NCBI RefSeq assembly: GCF_004770105.1
Contig: NZ_RQEY01000019.1
Span: forward strand, 310,001 to 374,000
Source: Leptospira andrefontaineae
GTDB taxonomy: Bacteria > Spirochaetota > Leptospiria > Leptospirales > Leptospiraceae
Length of the DNA stretch: 64,000 nt
Direction of reading: 5' to 3'
Shown here: in pieces, positions 9,684 through 20,274 of the stretch
How positions within the stretch are numbered: position 1 is the first letter of the stretch
How the letters are laid out: each line of letters begins with the position of its first letter
Notes under the pieces: generated by a model
What the model was told of the DNA's origin: nothing
Seen by the model: the letters and a program-made list of their open reading frames with translations, nothing else
Databases searched by the model: none
Program-made: the position numbers and the translations under genes

Positions 9684-10591
9684 CAGAAGTAACCGCCTCT
9701 TTTACGTTCTTCCATCGCAGCTTCGGAACGTTTATCGTCCAATCTAGATCCTCTTTCCGTAGTTCTAGAAGTTTGGATCTCACGAATAATATCATCTAAG
9801 GAATTTGCTTCAGACTCAACTGCGGCTGTACAAGTCATATCGCCGACTGTTCTAAAACGTACAGTTTTCTCTTCTACCTTATCGGAAGAATCTAAAGTAA
9901 CAAATTCTGAAACAGGGAATACTACATTCTCTCTCCAGACGATCTGTCTTCTATGAGAAAAATATAATGAAGGAAGCGGGATATTTTCAGATTTAATGTA
10001 TTCCCAAACATCCAGTTCGGTCCAGTTACTGATAGGGAAAACCCTTACGTTCTCTCCTACATGGATCTTTCCGTTATAAATATTCCAAAGTTCCGGTCTT
10101 TGTAGTTTAGGATCCCAACTTCCGAATTCGTCACGTACGGAGAATACTCTCTCTTTAGCACGGGCTTTTTCTTCGTCCCTTCTTGCACCGCCTATACAAG
10201 CGTCAAATTTGAATTCTTCGATAGTATCTAATAATGTAACCGTTTGGATCGCGTTCCTGCTTGGGAATTTCCCTTTTTCCTCTACAGCTTTTCCTTGGTC
10301 TATAGAATCCTGAACGTATCTAACGATCAGTTTTTCTCCGATACGATTCGCAAGATCATCACGAAATTGTAATGCTTCAGGAAAGTTATGTCCGGTATCA
10401 ATATGTACCAAAGGAAATGGGAATTTTCCAGGACGGAATGCTTTCAGTGCAAGATGGACTAAAGTGATCGAGTCCTTCCCCCCTGAAAATAAAAGCGCAG
10501 GTCTCTCGAATTGGGCGGCAACTTCCCTAAGTATATAAATGGATTCCGCCTCTAGTTGTTGGAGATGCGACAATCGAGTTCTAGTCGTCAT
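9683..10591 (-). CDS. cysD: Sulfate adenylyltransferase small subunit
   Basis: PP-loop ATP pyrophosphatase-type subunit that adenylates sulfate. The SGGKDS loop near residue 37 and VHIDTGHNFPE are visible. The frame extends to 10645, but the ATG at 10591 overlaps the cysH stop as ATGA and gives 302 aa, the usual CysD length, so I choose it. Tightly coupled to cysH upstream and cysN downstream. Confidence 0.95.
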   Translation of the reverse strand: MTTRTRLSHLQQLEAESIYILREVAAQFERPALLFSGGKDSITLVHLALKAFRPGKFPFPLVHIDTGHNFPEALQFRDDLANRIGEKLIVRYVQDSIDQGKAVEEKGKFPSRNAIQTVTLLDTIEEFKFDACIGGARRDEEKARAKERVFSVRDEFGSWDPKLQRPELWNIYNGKIHVGENVRVFPISNWTELDVWEYIKSENIPLPSLYFSHRRQIVWRENVVFPVSEFVTLDSSDKVEEKTVRFRTVGDMTCTAAVESEANSLDDIIREIQTSRTTERGSRLDDKRSEAAMEERKRGGYF

Positions 10592-11319
10592 ACTTCTGAT
10601 CCTTTTTTTCTTACCAGTTTTCCATCCACCCAATGCAGTCCGCATTCTTTCGTGGATTCATTCTCCCACCACCAACGGCCGGCTCTAAAATCTTCGCCTG
10701 CCATGATCGCTCTTGTACAAGGAGCGCATCCGATACTGGGATATCCTTTATCATGGAGAGGATTGTATGGAATATGTTTATCTTGGACGTACTGTTGTAC
10801 GTTCTCCCAAGACCAATCCAGAATAGGATGGAATTTCAAAATATCCCTTCCAGTATCCAACTCCACTTTGGTCAAATTTTCTCTGGAACCGGATTGATCG
10901 TTACGAATTCCGGTAATCCAAATTTTAGCTCCCTCTAAAGCTCTGTTCAAAGGGACAACTTTGCGAATATGACAACATTCTTTTCTATTTTCTATAGAAT
11001 CATAGAAGGAATCAGGGCCCTTCTCATTGATCAGATCTTCTACCGCTTGCGCATCCGGAAAGAATGTTTGGATACGTTTGCCATACATTCCATTCGTACG
11101 TTTATGAAGTTCGTAAGTTTCGGTGAATAACCTACCTGTATCCAAAGTAAAGATACGAATTTCCAAATTTTGGGAATAAATTGCGTGAGTGATTACCTGA
11201 TCTTCCAAACCGAAGCTGGTCGAGAACACTGCTTGCCCCGGAAATTCTTGGGAGATTTTTGCCAAAGAATCTTCTAAGCTCAGACCTTTTAATTTTGCTT
11301 CCAGATCGGATGGACTCAT
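10588..11319 (-). CDS. cysH: Assimilatory adenylylsulfate (APS) reductase, CysH family
   Basis: Reduces activated sulfate to sulfite with thioredoxin. The family fold is clear (FSTSFGLEDQV, then the C-terminal ECGLH catalytic cysteine). It also carries a CC pair (ECCH) and, about 80 residues later, CAPC. The CC-x80-CxxC arrangement binds a [4Fe-4S] cluster and marks enzymes that use APS directly rather than PAPS. This agrees with the absence of an APS kinase gene in the operon. First gene of the operon. The ATG at 11319 is preceded by AAGG about 10 bases upstream. Candidate control elements lie in the region upstream. Confidence 0.93.
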   Translation of the reverse strand: MSPSDLEAKLKGLSLEDSLAKISQEFPGQAVFSTSFGLEDQVITHAIYSQNLEIRIFTLDTGRLFTETYELHKRTNGMYGKRIQTFFPDAQAVEDLINEKGPDSFYDSIENRKECCHIRKVVPLNRALEGAKIWITGIRNDQSGSRENLTKVELDTGRDILKFHPILDWSWENVQQYVQDKHIPYNPLHDKGYPSIGCAPCTRAIMAGEDFRAGRWWWENESTKECGLHWVDGKLVRKKGSEV

Positions 11320-11931
11320 CGAAATCGAACCTTTTTATATTGGACTCGCCCAAATTGAGGCTGACCAATATAATGTACCAAAGTTTTATATATTGGACTA
11401 TTTGTAAAGTATAGTTGATGCTATATTACAAGGTTCCCACTGGAACCGGTACAGAATAGAGAATTTTTATAGAATATAGAAATTCTCCGATTTACTTTGA
11501 GAATCTTAGATCTCTGCCGAATTTACTGCCTATTCTATTTTTCACTAAATGTTGTTTTCGGTTATGTCGCTAAATTTTTGAATGCATGTAGTAGATCTGA
11601 TTAAGTTAGAATTTGATTTTAGAATAATTTATTTCTAAATCCTCGGAACTTTTTATACGCCAGCTACACAATCTTTCAAAAAACAAAAAACTTAACCATC
11701 TATTTACAAAGAACGTCTAACTCCTCGTATTCGATTGAGAATGGATCATCCAAATTTTTTTATAGGACTCGTTCAATTTAAAATTTAGAAGAACGAATTA
11801 GAATCGATCTTAATCACAACTGAACATCGGTCTAATATTCATTTTTTATAACTTTCTTTTTAGTCATTGAGAATGTATGATATATTTGGTGTAATTGACG
11901 AATTACATATCCTTAGGAATTTTGGATAAAG
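11320..11931. other. Intergenic region of about 610 bases, no gene seen
   Basis: AT-rich region between the divergent cysH operon and the membrane phosphatase-superfamily gene. I see no convincing coding frame. The cysH side holds a repeated TATATTGG element (separate entry). The other side holds a short inverted repeat, TGTAATT-GACG-AATTACA at 11890-11907, just before the start at 11932. It probably carries promoters in both directions. The middle 400 bases show nothing I can name. Confidence 0.6.
11336..11399 (-). promoter_or_regulatory. Three TATATTGG elements upstream of cysH
   Basis: TATATTGGACT occurs twice in direct orientation (11336-11346 and 11389-11399). An inverted copy, ACCAATATAA, lies between them at 11364-11373. 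They sit 17-80 bases upstream of the cysH start. Spaced copies of one word in both orientations next to a regulated biosynthetic operon suggest a regulator binding site, but no regulator gene is adjacent. The site is inferred from the repetition only. Confidence 0.4.
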
Positions 11932-13899
11932 ATGGGAACTATAAATAAAAAAAATATACTAGAGATGTTCTCCCGTTATTCTGTCTGGGTTCTGCCTGCA
12001 ATAATACTAATTTCGGACATCATTGTCAGAGATGAGATATTACCTACTTTCAAACCCTTACAGTGGGCGTTTTATTTTCTCTCATTTATCTATTCAATAA
12101 TTCTATATTCTGCAGCGATCATTCTTCTCAGAATACTCTACCAACAAAAATCTAAGATAGCATACTATATCGTATTCTCTCTGATCTTATCTTTTTATGT
12201 AGGAACATTATTAGGTTCTTACGGATACTATGCGTATACCGGGATTATGCCTAACTTCTTTGTGTTCTCTTTTATATTCCACGAACCGTTGAACAGTTGG
12301 ACAATCGTGGAAGGCGGATTTACTAAATCCTCTTTAGTTTTCGGACTTTTAGCCTTTATAGTATTAGGAGTTTCTCTTTGGTTCACGGCAACCAAGGAAC
12401 CTCTGAAATACAAATTCCAAATACCTGTACGGATCGGAGTAGTGATCGTATTTTTAGCGATTAGTGGTTTCTTACATAATAATACAAGATTTAACGATCA
12501 AGTATATGTCTCCGATACCAATACAATCGCATTCGTTTGGAGAAACTTATACAACCACCTAACAGGAGATAGTTTAGGATCTGCCGGGTTACAATCCAGG
12601 AATAAACCTAGACTTCCTCAAATAGGTTCTAATCCTAAATTCAATGTTCTATTTGTAGTAACAGAAAGTTTAAGAAAAGGAAGTTTAGGGGTATATGGTT
12701 ACGAAAGAAATACCACTCCTTTCATGTCCAAATTCGCTCAAACAGCGGATCGCAGCCAATACTTCTTATTTAAAAAGGCTTATTCAAATTCCAGTTCTAC
12801 TCTTCTTTCTTTTCCAAGTATATTAACTGGTGTCTCTCCTTCACAACCCGTTCCGATGACTCATACTTATCCTTTGTTCTGGGAGTATGGAAAATCCGCA
12901 GGACTTTCTACATTCTATATCACTAGCCATAACCTACAGTGGAATAACTTTGAAGGATTTTTCAAAAACTCAGGGGTCGATTTCCTTTGGGATAAAGAAA
13001 GAAGTGGCTTAAAAGTATTCAACGATATCGGTATCGACGATAGAGAGACCGTAAAAGAATTTAAAAGATATCTTACCGAATTTAAAACCTCAGGCAAAAG
13101 ATTCGCCGGAGTTTTGCACTTCAATACGAATCATTTTCCATACATAGTGCCTGAAGAATCCAAGTTCTTTCCAGTAGATTCAGTTCCGGATCAGTATGAT
13201 AACTCTGTTCGTCATATGGATAGTCTTCTGGAAGAAGTATATGCCTATCTCAAAAAAGAAGGTTTCTTAGAAAATACTGTAGTGATCTTTACCTCAGATC
13301 ATGGTGAATCTCTTTTCGAGCACGATTATCTAGGACATATAGATAGCAATTACGTGGAAACAGTTGCTATCCCGATGTTGTTATACATTCCGAATTCTCT
13401 AAAAGAATCAGTAAACTTACAAGCTCTTAGAAGGAACACAGATAGGCCAGTTGCAAACACGGATCTAATTCCTACGTTCATAGATATTTTAAATCTGGAA
13501 AATAATTCCGCGATTAAAAAATATTCTGCAAATCTGGAAGGTAAATCTTTGCTCAAAGATATTTACGGAGATCGCAGGATCATCATAACCAATAATAACG
13601 AGATATCTTTATACAAAGTTGGGATCAGTTATATTAAGGGAAATTATCATTATATAATGAATCTGAACTCTAATCCTTCCAAAGAACGTCTATTTGATCT
13701 TTCTAAAGATCCGAAAGAGTTAAAAGATCTTTGGGCAGAAGTAAGTGAAGAGAGTAAGATCCATTTCAGAGAAGTAGTAAAAGACTGCAGTATTTGTGTG
13801 GAATTATTCACATCCCAAGGTTTAGAGTATCTGACTTCGGAAGAAGATCTGGAAACTGCTGAGCTAAAAAGAAGTTCTACTAAACCTGCTGCTTTTTAA
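11932..13899 (+). CDS. Membrane-anchored alkaline phosphatase-superfamily (sulfatase/LtaS-like) enzyme
   Basis: About five membrane helices in residues 15-200 precede a periplasmic catalytic domain. Metal-site motifs are visible: VTESLRKGSLGVYGY (first aspartate/glutamate loop), FTSDHGESLFEH (DH) and YLGH. At the nucleophile position there is SSTLLSFPSILTG. There is no Cys for a formylglycine as in true sulfatases, so a Ser/Thr phospho-transferase or hydrolase (phosphoethanolamine or phosphoglycerol transferase type) is more likely. Substrate unknown. Alone on its strand; its stop is directly followed by the convergent acyltransferase gene. Confidence 0.8.
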   Translation: MGTINKKNILEMFSRYSVWVLPAIILISDIIVRDEILPTFKPLQWAFYFLSFIYSIILYSAAIILLRILYQQKSKIAYYIVFSLILSFYVGTLLGSYGYYAYTGIMPNFFVFSFIFHEPLNSWTIVEGGFTKSSLVFGLLAFIVLGVSLWFTATKEPLKYKFQIPVRIGVVIVFLAISGFLHNNTRFNDQVYVSDTNTIAFVWRNLYNHLTGDSLGSAGLQSRNKPRLPQIGSNPKFNVLFVVTESLRKGSLGVYGYERNTTPFMSKFAQTADRSQYFLFKKAYSNSSSTLLSFPSILTGVSPSQPVPMTHTYPLFWEYGKSAGLSTFYITSHNLQWNNFEGFFKNSGVDFLWDKERSGLKVFNDIGIDDRETVKEFKRYLTEFKTSGKRFAGVLHFNTNHFPYIVPEESKFFPVDSVPDQYDNSVRHMDSLLEEVYAYLKKEGFLENTVVIFTSDHGESLFEHDYLGHIDSNYVETVAIPMLLYIPNSLKESVNLQALRRNTDRPVANTDLIPTFIDILNLENNSAIKKYSANLEGKSLLKDIYGDRRIIITNNNEISLYKVGISYIKGNYHYIMNLNSNPSKERLFDLSKDPKELKDLWAEVSEESKIHFREVVKDCSICVELFTSQGLEYLTSEEDLETAELKRSSTKPAAF

Positions 13900-14883
13900 T
13901 TAAACCTTAGATCTTTCGGAAGATGATTTAAATCCTTCCCAAAACTTTTCTAATTCTTCTTTATTTTCCGGTTTGGTATGCCAACGTCTATGCAGCCAGA
14001 AATAGTCTCCAGGGTGTTTGTAGACTTCTTCTTCCAAACGTTTTACCCACTTGTAAGTAAATTCTCTCTCCCATAATTCCGGGTCCTTTCTAGGATCCAG
14101 ATCTGGTCTTTCGAATTCTTCTACATGAAAATATAATTTTCCAGTCTCATCGTACCAACTGCTGCAGAATAAGATGGGAACATCAGTCATTCTAGAAAAT
14201 GTTGCAGGGCCCAAGAAAGTAGAAGCCATATTCCCTAAAAAAGGAAAGAACGATCCTGTTTTTCCTGCGTCCTGATCTGAGATAAAAGCGACTAACTTTC
14301 CTTGTTTCAATAAAGTCAGTGCCTTTCTTGGACTTTCATCCGTGTAGACTAATTTAATTCTTTGAGAAGCTCTGTTCTTTTCGATCCAAGCGTTTGACCA
14401 AGGATTGGATTGTCTTTTTGCAAATACATACAGATCATTTTTAGGAGCTGTATAACAAATGGAAACCCCCATGGTCTCCCAGTTACCCAAATGACCTAAA
14501 ACTAAGATCCCACCCTTTTCAAATAATCGAGTATGAGTTTCTTTATCCGGTAAGAAGGTCACCCATTTATCTATGAATTTTTTATTCATTCTGGGTTCTT
14601 CACAGAACTCATTAGCCATATGAGAAAGATTTCTGAGATTATGAAAAATGTATTCTTGGATCTCAGATTCGGATATTTTTGGAAATGCAGTTCGTATATG
14701 TCTTTCGATCCTCTTTTTAGTGGCACCTGTCGTTTTGGCCAGGAATCGAATGATACTAAATAGGATCTTTCCCCTAAGAACATAAGGGAAAATAGAAAGG
14801 ATACCTACCAATATTCTTGCGGATACGTACTGTAGGAATTTTTTGACTTTTTGTCTTTCGCTTCTTGGTTTAGGATTCACCAT
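13900..14883 (-). CDS. LpxL/HtrB-family lipid A acyltransferase
   Basis: Inner-membrane acyltransferase that adds a secondary acyl chain to lipid A precursors. The catalytic HxxxxE motif (HLGNWE, near residue 131) and the C-terminal DYFWLHRRW segment are typical of LpxL/LpxM/HtrB proteins. 327 aa is close to the usual 300-320. A hydrophobic N-terminal segment near residues 20-45 anchors it. Ends one base after the stop of the convergent membrane enzyme gene. Which acyl position it serves cannot be told from the sequence. Confidence 0.88.
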   Translation of the reverse strand: MVNPKPRSERQKVKKFLQYVSARILVGILSIFPYVLRGKILFSIIRFLAKTTGATKKRIERHIRTAFPKISESEIQEYIFHNLRNLSHMANEFCEEPRMNKKFIDKWVTFLPDKETHTRLFEKGGILVLGHLGNWETMGVSICYTAPKNDLYVFAKRQSNPWSNAWIEKNRASQRIKLVYTDESPRKALTLLKQGKLVAFISDQDAGKTGSFFPFLGNMASTFLGPATFSRMTDVPILFCSSWYDETGKLYFHVEEFERPDLDPRKDPELWEREFTYKWVKRLEEEVYKHPGDYFWLHRRWHTKPENKEELEKFWEGFKSSSERSKV

Positions 14884-15061
14884 AACATCAATCCCGCGTT
14901 TAAAAACAATTCCAGGATCACACGACTTATTCTTAAATTTAGGACCTTCTCCAAATCTAAAAATAAAAAAAACGAATCGATTGAATACTTAAAAAGAAAA
15001 AGAAACCATGGTCGGGTCTAATTTCTCAGGACTTTGTCCGACAGAATAAAAAGGACGATAT

Positions 15062-16171
15062 ATGCCCTTCCAATTTTTAACAAATAGAGTCGTAAGACCT
15101 AAAAGAGCCTCCGGGATCCTAGTTTTAGTTCTGTTCTCATCTATATTCGTCTTCTCGAGTGGAAATGGATTCGCTGCTCCTAAAACCGACGGTTTTAAAT
15201 TTCCCCAAGACCATTTTTTCCATAAAGGATACAGAGTAGAATGGTGCTATTTTATTGGTATCTTAGATACGGAAGAAGGTAAAGAATTAGGATATGAGCT
15301 GAGCTTCTTCCGAGCGTACCTTGGACCTAAAGTCGCATTGTATCCTGTCCACTTTGCTATCTCTGATCTGGATGACGAAAAACATAAGATCTCCCAAACG
15401 ATCGAAAGAGAATTAGGCGGAGTCGCCGGCCAAGACAAGAGCAATTTATGGAGCGGCGATTATCGTATGGAAGTCACAGGGCCGGCAGATTTTAGGATCT
15501 CAGCGTTTCCTAGAACTGACTCAGGCTTTGGTTTAGAATTAGAGTTAAGTACCAAAGCAAAGAATATTCTTACTCATGGGAAAAACGGAAAATCACTTAA
15601 GAGCAGAAAGAATCCTAAATTTTTCTCCTATTATTACAGCATTCCTCGGTTAGAAACCAAAGGTTCACTTTATCTAGAAGGAAAAGAATATCATGTTAAA
15701 TCCGGCACAAGTTGGATGGACCATGAATGGAGCAGTCCAGAGGGAACCGAGGCAGCTTTCGATCTTTCTTCCAAGGACATTTCCTGGGACTGGATCTGTA
15801 TCCAAATGGAAGACGGTTCCGATATAATGGCCTTCAATTTCAAGAACAGATCGGGAGATGTGGAAACATTCGGGACCTATCGTTCTCCTGACGGAAAAGT
15901 AATCTCCTTAGAAAATGAAAACGATCTGAAATTTGTTCCGGAAGACAAAACCTGGAAAAGCGACCAAACTGGGAATTCTTACAAATTGCGATGGAAATTA
16001 ATTTCCGAACGATTTAATCTGAATATCTCGCCCAAATTCGAGGAGCAGGAGTTCGACGCAAGATCTAGCACTGGACTAATTTATTGGGAAGGTGCGGTTA
16101 AAGTCGGCGGAGATATAGAAGGAAAATCCGTAAAAGGAAAAGGTTATCTGGAACTAAAACCTTTCCGTTAA
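15062..16171 (+). CDS. AttH/CrtC-like lipocalin-fold exported protein
   Basis: A signal peptide (residues 1-38, ending near GFAA) is followed by two lipocalin-like halves. The landmarks EWCYFIG, SGTSWMDHEWS and the C-terminal YWEGAVKV ... GKGYLEL match the AttH / carotenoid 1,2-hydratase (CrtC) family of predicted secreted hydrolases. The enzymatic role in non-carotenoid contexts is unknown, so no reaction is claimed. The start has AAGGA 7 bases upstream. About 100 bases before the Yej-type ABC permease gene, where a binding-protein gene is usually found. Confidence 0.8.
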   Translation: MPFQFLTNRVVRPKRASGILVLVLFSSIFVFSSGNGFAAPKTDGFKFPQDHFFHKGYRVEWCYFIGILDTEEGKELGYELSFFRAYLGPKVALYPVHFAISDLDDEKHKISQTIERELGGVAGQDKSNLWSGDYRMEVTGPADFRISAFPRTDSGFGLELELSTKAKNILTHGKNGKSLKSRKNPKFFSYYYSIPRLETKGSLYLEGKEYHVKSGTSWMDHEWSSPEGTEAAFDLSSKDISWDWICIQMEDGSDIMAFNFKNRSGDVETFGTYRSPDGKVISLENENDLKFVPEDKTWKSDQTGNSYKLRWKLISERFNLNISPKFEEQEFDARSSTGLIYWEGAVKVGGDIEGKSVKGKGYLELKPFR

Positions 16172-16274
16172 TTGCCGATCTAGGCCGGAGAAAAAACCTT
16201 TATCCCTGGCAAACGGTATGGAAAATTGTTCGATGCCCGAGGCGGGTCGCGACTTTTAACGGACTTTAATCCGA

Positions 16275-17288
16275 ATGAGAAATTATTTTTTAAAAAGGAT
16301 CTTTCTGATCGTTCCCACAATCCTCGGAATTACTTTCCTGGTATTTATTTTATCCCATTTGGCTCCGGGTGGACCCTTAGAAAGAGAGATCGCAAAGTTA
16401 AGAGGATATGGCAACGAAGATGGTGCCAGATCTTCCTTAATTAATAACGAAGAAATAGAGATCCTAAAACAAAAACTACGTTTGGACAAACCACTTCCGG
16501 TTGCTTACTTGTACTGGCTTTGGGATGTGGCAAGTTTGGATCTCGGAGAATCTAGATTACATTCTCGTCCAGTAAACGAACTCATCTTCGAAAAGATACC
16601 GGTCTCCCTTACATTCGGACTTTCCGGATTTTTACTTTCTTATTTAATCTGCATTCCATTAGGAATTCGTAAAGCGATCCAAAGTGGGCAGGCATTCGAT
16701 AGTGGAACTAGTATCATCATTCTGATTGCGTACTCGATTCCTGTATTTGCACTTTCCATGTTGCTATTATATTTATTTTCCTCCGGAGAAGTGTTTTCCG
16801 TATTTCCTCTAGGCCATGAATATTCTGACAATTACGATGACTTGGATTTTTTTGAAAAGATCATAGATAGAGCAGAGCATATGTTCTTACCGGTACTTTG
16901 TTATGTTTCCGGATCTTTTGCGATGCTGACTCTTTTAATGAAAAATTCTCTTTTAGACCAGATCTCCAAAGAGTACGTGAGAACTGCGATCTCCAAAGGT
17001 TTATCTTTTAAAGATGCAATTTATAAACATGCTTTCAGAAACAGTCTAATCCCGATCGCCACAGGATTCGGTTCTAATTTAAGTTTGGTATTAGCGGGAT
17101 CCTTGATCATCGAGCTGGTATTCAGTATAGATGGAATTGGATTACTCGGTTTCCAAGCAGTCACTGAAAGAGACACCAACCTGATGATGGGATTACTACT
17201 AATCCAGAGTTTTCTTTCTCTGATCGGAAATATCCTCTCCGATCTATGTTATGTTATCATCGACCCTAGGATCAATTTCGAAGCATGA
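16275..17288 (+). CDS. yejB: Oligopeptide-type ABC transporter permease (YejB-like)
   Basis: Inner-membrane permease with six predicted helices. The N-terminal [19 protein letters not shown] and the EAA-loop region ([23 protein letters not shown]) are typical of the DppB/OppB/YejB group. It pairs with the permease encoded next, overlapping it by ATGA. No clear Shine-Dalgarno precedes the ATG. Peptides are the likely substrates, from the family and not from direct evidence. Confidence 0.9.
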   Translation: MRNYFLKRIFLIVPTILGITFLVFILSHLAPGGPLEREIAKLRGYGNEDGARSSLINNEEIEILKQKLRLDKPLPVAYLYWLWDVASLDLGESRLHSRPVNELIFEKIPVSLTFGLSGFLLSYLICIPLGIRKAIQSGQAFDSGTSIIILIAYSIPVFALSMLLLYLFSSGEVFSVFPLGHEYSDNYDDLDFFEKIIDRAEHMFLPVLCYVSGSFAMLTLLMKNSLLDQISKEYVRTAISKGLSFKDAIYKHAFRNSLIPIATGFGSNLSLVLAGSLIIELVFSIDGIGLLGFQAVTERDTNLMMGLLLIQSFLSLIGNILSDLCYVIIDPRINFEA

Positions 17289-18325
17289 ACTCTTTAGCCA
17301 AAAGAAGATTCGAAAAATTCAGATCCAATACAAAAGCTTGGATCTCTCTCTGGATTTTGGGGACTTCTTATATCATTTCCTTATTCGCACCAATAGTTGC
17401 AAATAATCAACCTTGGATTGTTTCTTATGATGATTCTTGGAAATTCCCAATCTTCTTCCGTTATACTGATAAGGATTTCGGTGGATCCGAATATTCTCCT
17501 ATAAATTATAAAAAACTAAAATTGAGAGAAGATTTCGAAGACGACGATGATAATTGGATCTTGTTCCCTCCAGTTCCATACGGATATAACGAAGACAATT
17601 TAGAAACGATTGAAGATGACGAAAATCCTCCTTCCTCCCCTAGCCTAAAACATTGGCTTGGAACTGATGATAGAGGAAGAGATGTATTCACTCGGATCTT
17701 TTATGCGTACAGAAACTCCATGAGTTTCGGACTCATACTAGTAATTATAGAATTCCTATTTGGAACCATCATAGGTGGGATCCAAGGATATTACGGAAAA
17801 AGGACTGATATCATATTACAAAGGATCATCGAAATTTTATCTGCTATTCCTTTCTTATATTTGATACTGATCATGGGTTCCTTTTTCGGCCGAGGATTTA
17901 TAGTGTTGGGGATCACTTATTCCGCATTAAGCTGGATAGGGATCAGCATGTATATGAGAGGTGAATTCTATAGGGCCAAGGCTCTTACTTATGTGGATGC
18001 AGCTAAAGCATTAGGCGCTAGTTCTTGGAGTATAATGAAAAATCATATTCTCCCTAATGCGATCACTCCACTTGTGACCTTCTTACCTTTTGCACTTATC
18101 AGTTCGATCTCCATCTTGAGTGCTCTGGACTTTTTAGGTTATGGAATTCCGGCACCAAATCCTTCTTGGGGAGAAATGATCAGCCAAGGAAGAGATAATC
18201 TGAGAGCTTGGTGGTTGATCGCATTTCCTTCTTTGTCTTTGGCGGCCACTATTCTTCTTTCTTCTTTTATAGGAGAAGGGATACGTGATTCTTTTGATTC
18301 TAAGGAGAAGGTAACGTACGAATGA
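17285..18325 (+). CDS. yejE: Oligopeptide-type ABC transporter permease (YejE-like)
   Basis: Second permease. After a first helix it has a long polar, acidic insert (about residues 40-118) with [11 protein letters not shown] and then [16 protein letters not shown], which is the YejE layout rather than that of DppC. The EAA loop [20 protein letters not shown] is visible. Overlaps its neighbours by 4 bases on both sides, so the four ABC genes are one transcript. Confidence 0.9.
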   Translation: MNSLAKRRFEKFRSNTKAWISLWILGTSYIISLFAPIVANNQPWIVSYDDSWKFPIFFRYTDKDFGGSEYSPINYKKLKLREDFEDDDDNWILFPPVPYGYNEDNLETIEDDENPPSSPSLKHWLGTDDRGRDVFTRIFYAYRNSMSFGLILVIIEFLFGTIIGGIQGYYGKRTDIILQRIIEILSAIPFLYLILIMGSFFGRGFIVLGITYSALSWIGISMYMRGEFYRAKALTYVDAAKALGASSWSIMKNHILPNAITPLVTFLPFALISSISILSALDFLGYGIPAPNPSWGEMISQGRDNLRAWWLIAFPSLSLAATILLSSFIGEGIRDSFDSKEKVTYE

Positions 18326-19314
18326 ATTCGGAAGCTATTCTCCAAGTATCTAATTTAAATCTAGAACTTTTCAAAGAAGGAAGGTTCGTACCATTATTAG
18401 AAGATATCAATTTCGAGATCCGTAAAGGAGAAGTTCTTGCACTCGTAGGGGAATCAGGTTGTGGAAAATCTGTATGCGCTGCTGCGATCACAAAATTACT
18501 TTCTCATGAATCGTTTAGATATGCGAATGGAAAGGTCTTATTCCAAGGAACGGACCTTCTTCAAACAGACTCTGAAACTTTAAGAAAGATCCGAGGAAAA
18601 AAAATCTCATACGTATTCCAAGAACCCTTCTCAGCTTTAAATCCTTTAAGCAAAATAAAAGACCAAATGACAGAAGGATTTTTAGAACACGGGCTTGGGA
18701 CCCGTAAAGAAGCGGAAGATAAGGCCGAATATCTTCTTGGAGCAGTAGGAATTACCGACATAAAATTAAGGATGAATTGTTATCCTCATCAGTTGAGCGG
18801 AGGGATCTTGCAAAGAGTTGGGATCGGAATGGCATTGATGTGTGATCCGGAACTTCTGATCGCAGATGAACCTACTTCTGCTTTAGACGTTACGGTCCAG
18901 GCCCAATTGGTGGAACTCCTACTAAGACTCAAAGAAAAAATGAACTTATCCGTATTATTCATCTCTCATGATTTCGGTTTGGTCAGCCATATCGCAGACC
19001 GGATCTGTGTATTATACGCAGGAAGAATTGCAGAGCTTGGAACAGTGGACCAAGTTTTGGATGAACCAAACCATCCTTATACAAAAGATCTTCTGGATTC
19101 TTTACCTTCTCATTTTTCCCAAACTGGAGTTTTTAAACCGATAGAAGGAAGATTACCTTCTCCAGGAAATTATCCTAAAGGTTGTCATTATTCAGACAGA
19201 TGTGATTTTGTATTTTCTCACTGTAATACTGTAAAACCTATATTAAAAAGTACGAATGGATCCGGACATCTCTCAGCATGCTTCTTAAATGAGAAGACGG
19301 AGCTTGCAGGATGA
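18322..19314 (+). CDS. Oligopeptide-type ABC transporter ATP-binding protein 1 (DppD-like)
   Basis: Complete ABC ATPase: Walker [10 protein letters not shown]-loop [12 protein letters not shown], signature LSGGILQRV, Walker [13 protein letters not shown]. The C-terminal oligopeptide-transporter extension contains the Cys-bearing segment [11 protein letters not shown]. In E. coli the two ATPase halves are fused as YejF; here they are two genes. ATGA overlaps on both sides. Confidence 0.93.
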   Translation: MNSEAILQVSNLNLELFKEGRFVPLLEDINFEIRKGEVLALVGESGCGKSVCAAAITKLLSHESFRYANGKVLFQGTDLLQTDSETLRKIRGKKISYVFQEPFSALNPLSKIKDQMTEGFLEHGLGTRKEAEDKAEYLLGAVGITDIKLRMNCYPHQLSGGILQRVGIGMALMCDPELLIADEPTSALDVTVQAQLVELLLRLKEKMNLSVLFISHDFGLVSHIADRICVLYAGRIAELGTVDQVLDEPNHPYTKDLLDSLPSHFSQTGVFKPIEGRLPSPGNYPKGCHYSDRCDFVFSHCNTVKPILKSTNGSGHLSACFLNEKTELAG

Positions 19315-20273
19315 AACTTTTAGAGATCAAAGACCTGAATGTAAGCTACGGAAAAGACGGCTTTTTTGGTGGAAGAAAATCAGTAATCAAAGCGGTAGAA
19401 AATGTAAATTTAGAAATGGAAGAAGGAGAAACCTTTAGCCTAGTAGGAGAATCCGGCTGCGGAAAATCCACACTAGGCAGAGCAATACTCAGACTTCTAA
19501 AATCGGATTCTGGGTCTATATTCTTCAAAGGAAAGGAAATCATAGATCTAAAAGAAAAAGAATTTTTACCTCTCCGAAAACAGATCCAAATCGTATTCCA
19601 AGATCCTTATTCTTCCCTAAACCCAAGAAGAAATATTAAAGATATTTTAACTGAAGGTTTGTTTATCCACGAAAATTATACGGACGAACAAGCGGAAAAG
19701 GAGGCAGCCGATATTTTGGAAAAAGTAGGGCTTTCTCCCGAAATCCTAAATAGATATCCTCATGAATTCTCAGGGGGGCAAAGACAAAGAATAGCGATCG
19801 CAAGAGCTCTTATCCTAAAACCTGAATTTATACTTTTTGATGAAGCAGTTTCCGCTCTAGATGTTTCCAACCAAGCTCAGGTACTTCTTCTATTACAAAA
19901 ATTGAAAGCGGATTTTGGTCTTTCCTATCTTTTTATCTCTCATGATCTGGGGATCGTAAAATCTATCTCGGATAAGATCGCAGTCATGTATTTGGGAAAG
20001 ATCGTAGAAATAGGCACCAAGTCCCAAATTGCAGAAAGACCTTCTCATCCTTATACGAAAGCATTATTCGGAGCAGTATTCGAAGTTGAAAATCGAAAGA
20101 TCCGAAAAACTCCTCTACAAGGAGAAGTGCCAAGTATATTAAAAAAACCGAAAGGTTGCCATTTCCATACTCGATGCCCTATCGCAAAAGAGATCTGTTC
20201 CGAAACTATTCCGGAATGGAAAGATCTAGGCGAAGGTCATAAGTCCTATTGTCATTTTCCGGACGGAAAATAA
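19311..20273 (+). CDS. Oligopeptide-type ABC transporter ATP-binding protein 2 (DppF-like)
   Basis: Second ABC ATPase: Walker [22 protein letters not shown], signature [15 protein letters not shown], Walker [13 protein letters not shown], then the C-terminal [16 protein letters not shown] segment. The Walker B proline usual in DEPxSALD is alanine (DEAVSALD), a tolerated variant. It would form a heterodimer with the protein encoded just upstream. Confidence 0.93.
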   Translation: MKLLEIKDLNVSYGKDGFFGGRKSVIKAVENVNLEMEEGETFSLVGESGCGKSTLGRAILRLLKSDSGSIFFKGKEIIDLKEKEFLPLRKQIQIVFQDPYSSLNPRRNIKDILTEGLFIHENYTDEQAEKEAADILEKVGLSPEILNRYPHEFSGGQRQRIAIARALILKPEFILFDEAVSALDVSNQAQVLLLLQKLKADFGLSYLFISHDLGIVKSISDKIAVMYLGKIVEIGTKSQIAERPSHPYTKALFGAVFEVENRKIRKTPLQGEVPSILKKPKGCHFHTRCPIAKEICSETIPEWKDLGEGHKSYCHFPDGK

Positions 20274-20274
20274 A

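Noticed and set aside
10556..10897. Plus-strand frame opposite cysD/cysH
   Set aside because: Shadow of the strongly supported cys genes.
11890..11907. TGTAATT-GACG-AATTACA inverted repeat as an operator
   Set aside because: Seven-base arms in AT-rich DNA occur by chance and there is no second copy; kept only as a note in the intergenic entry.
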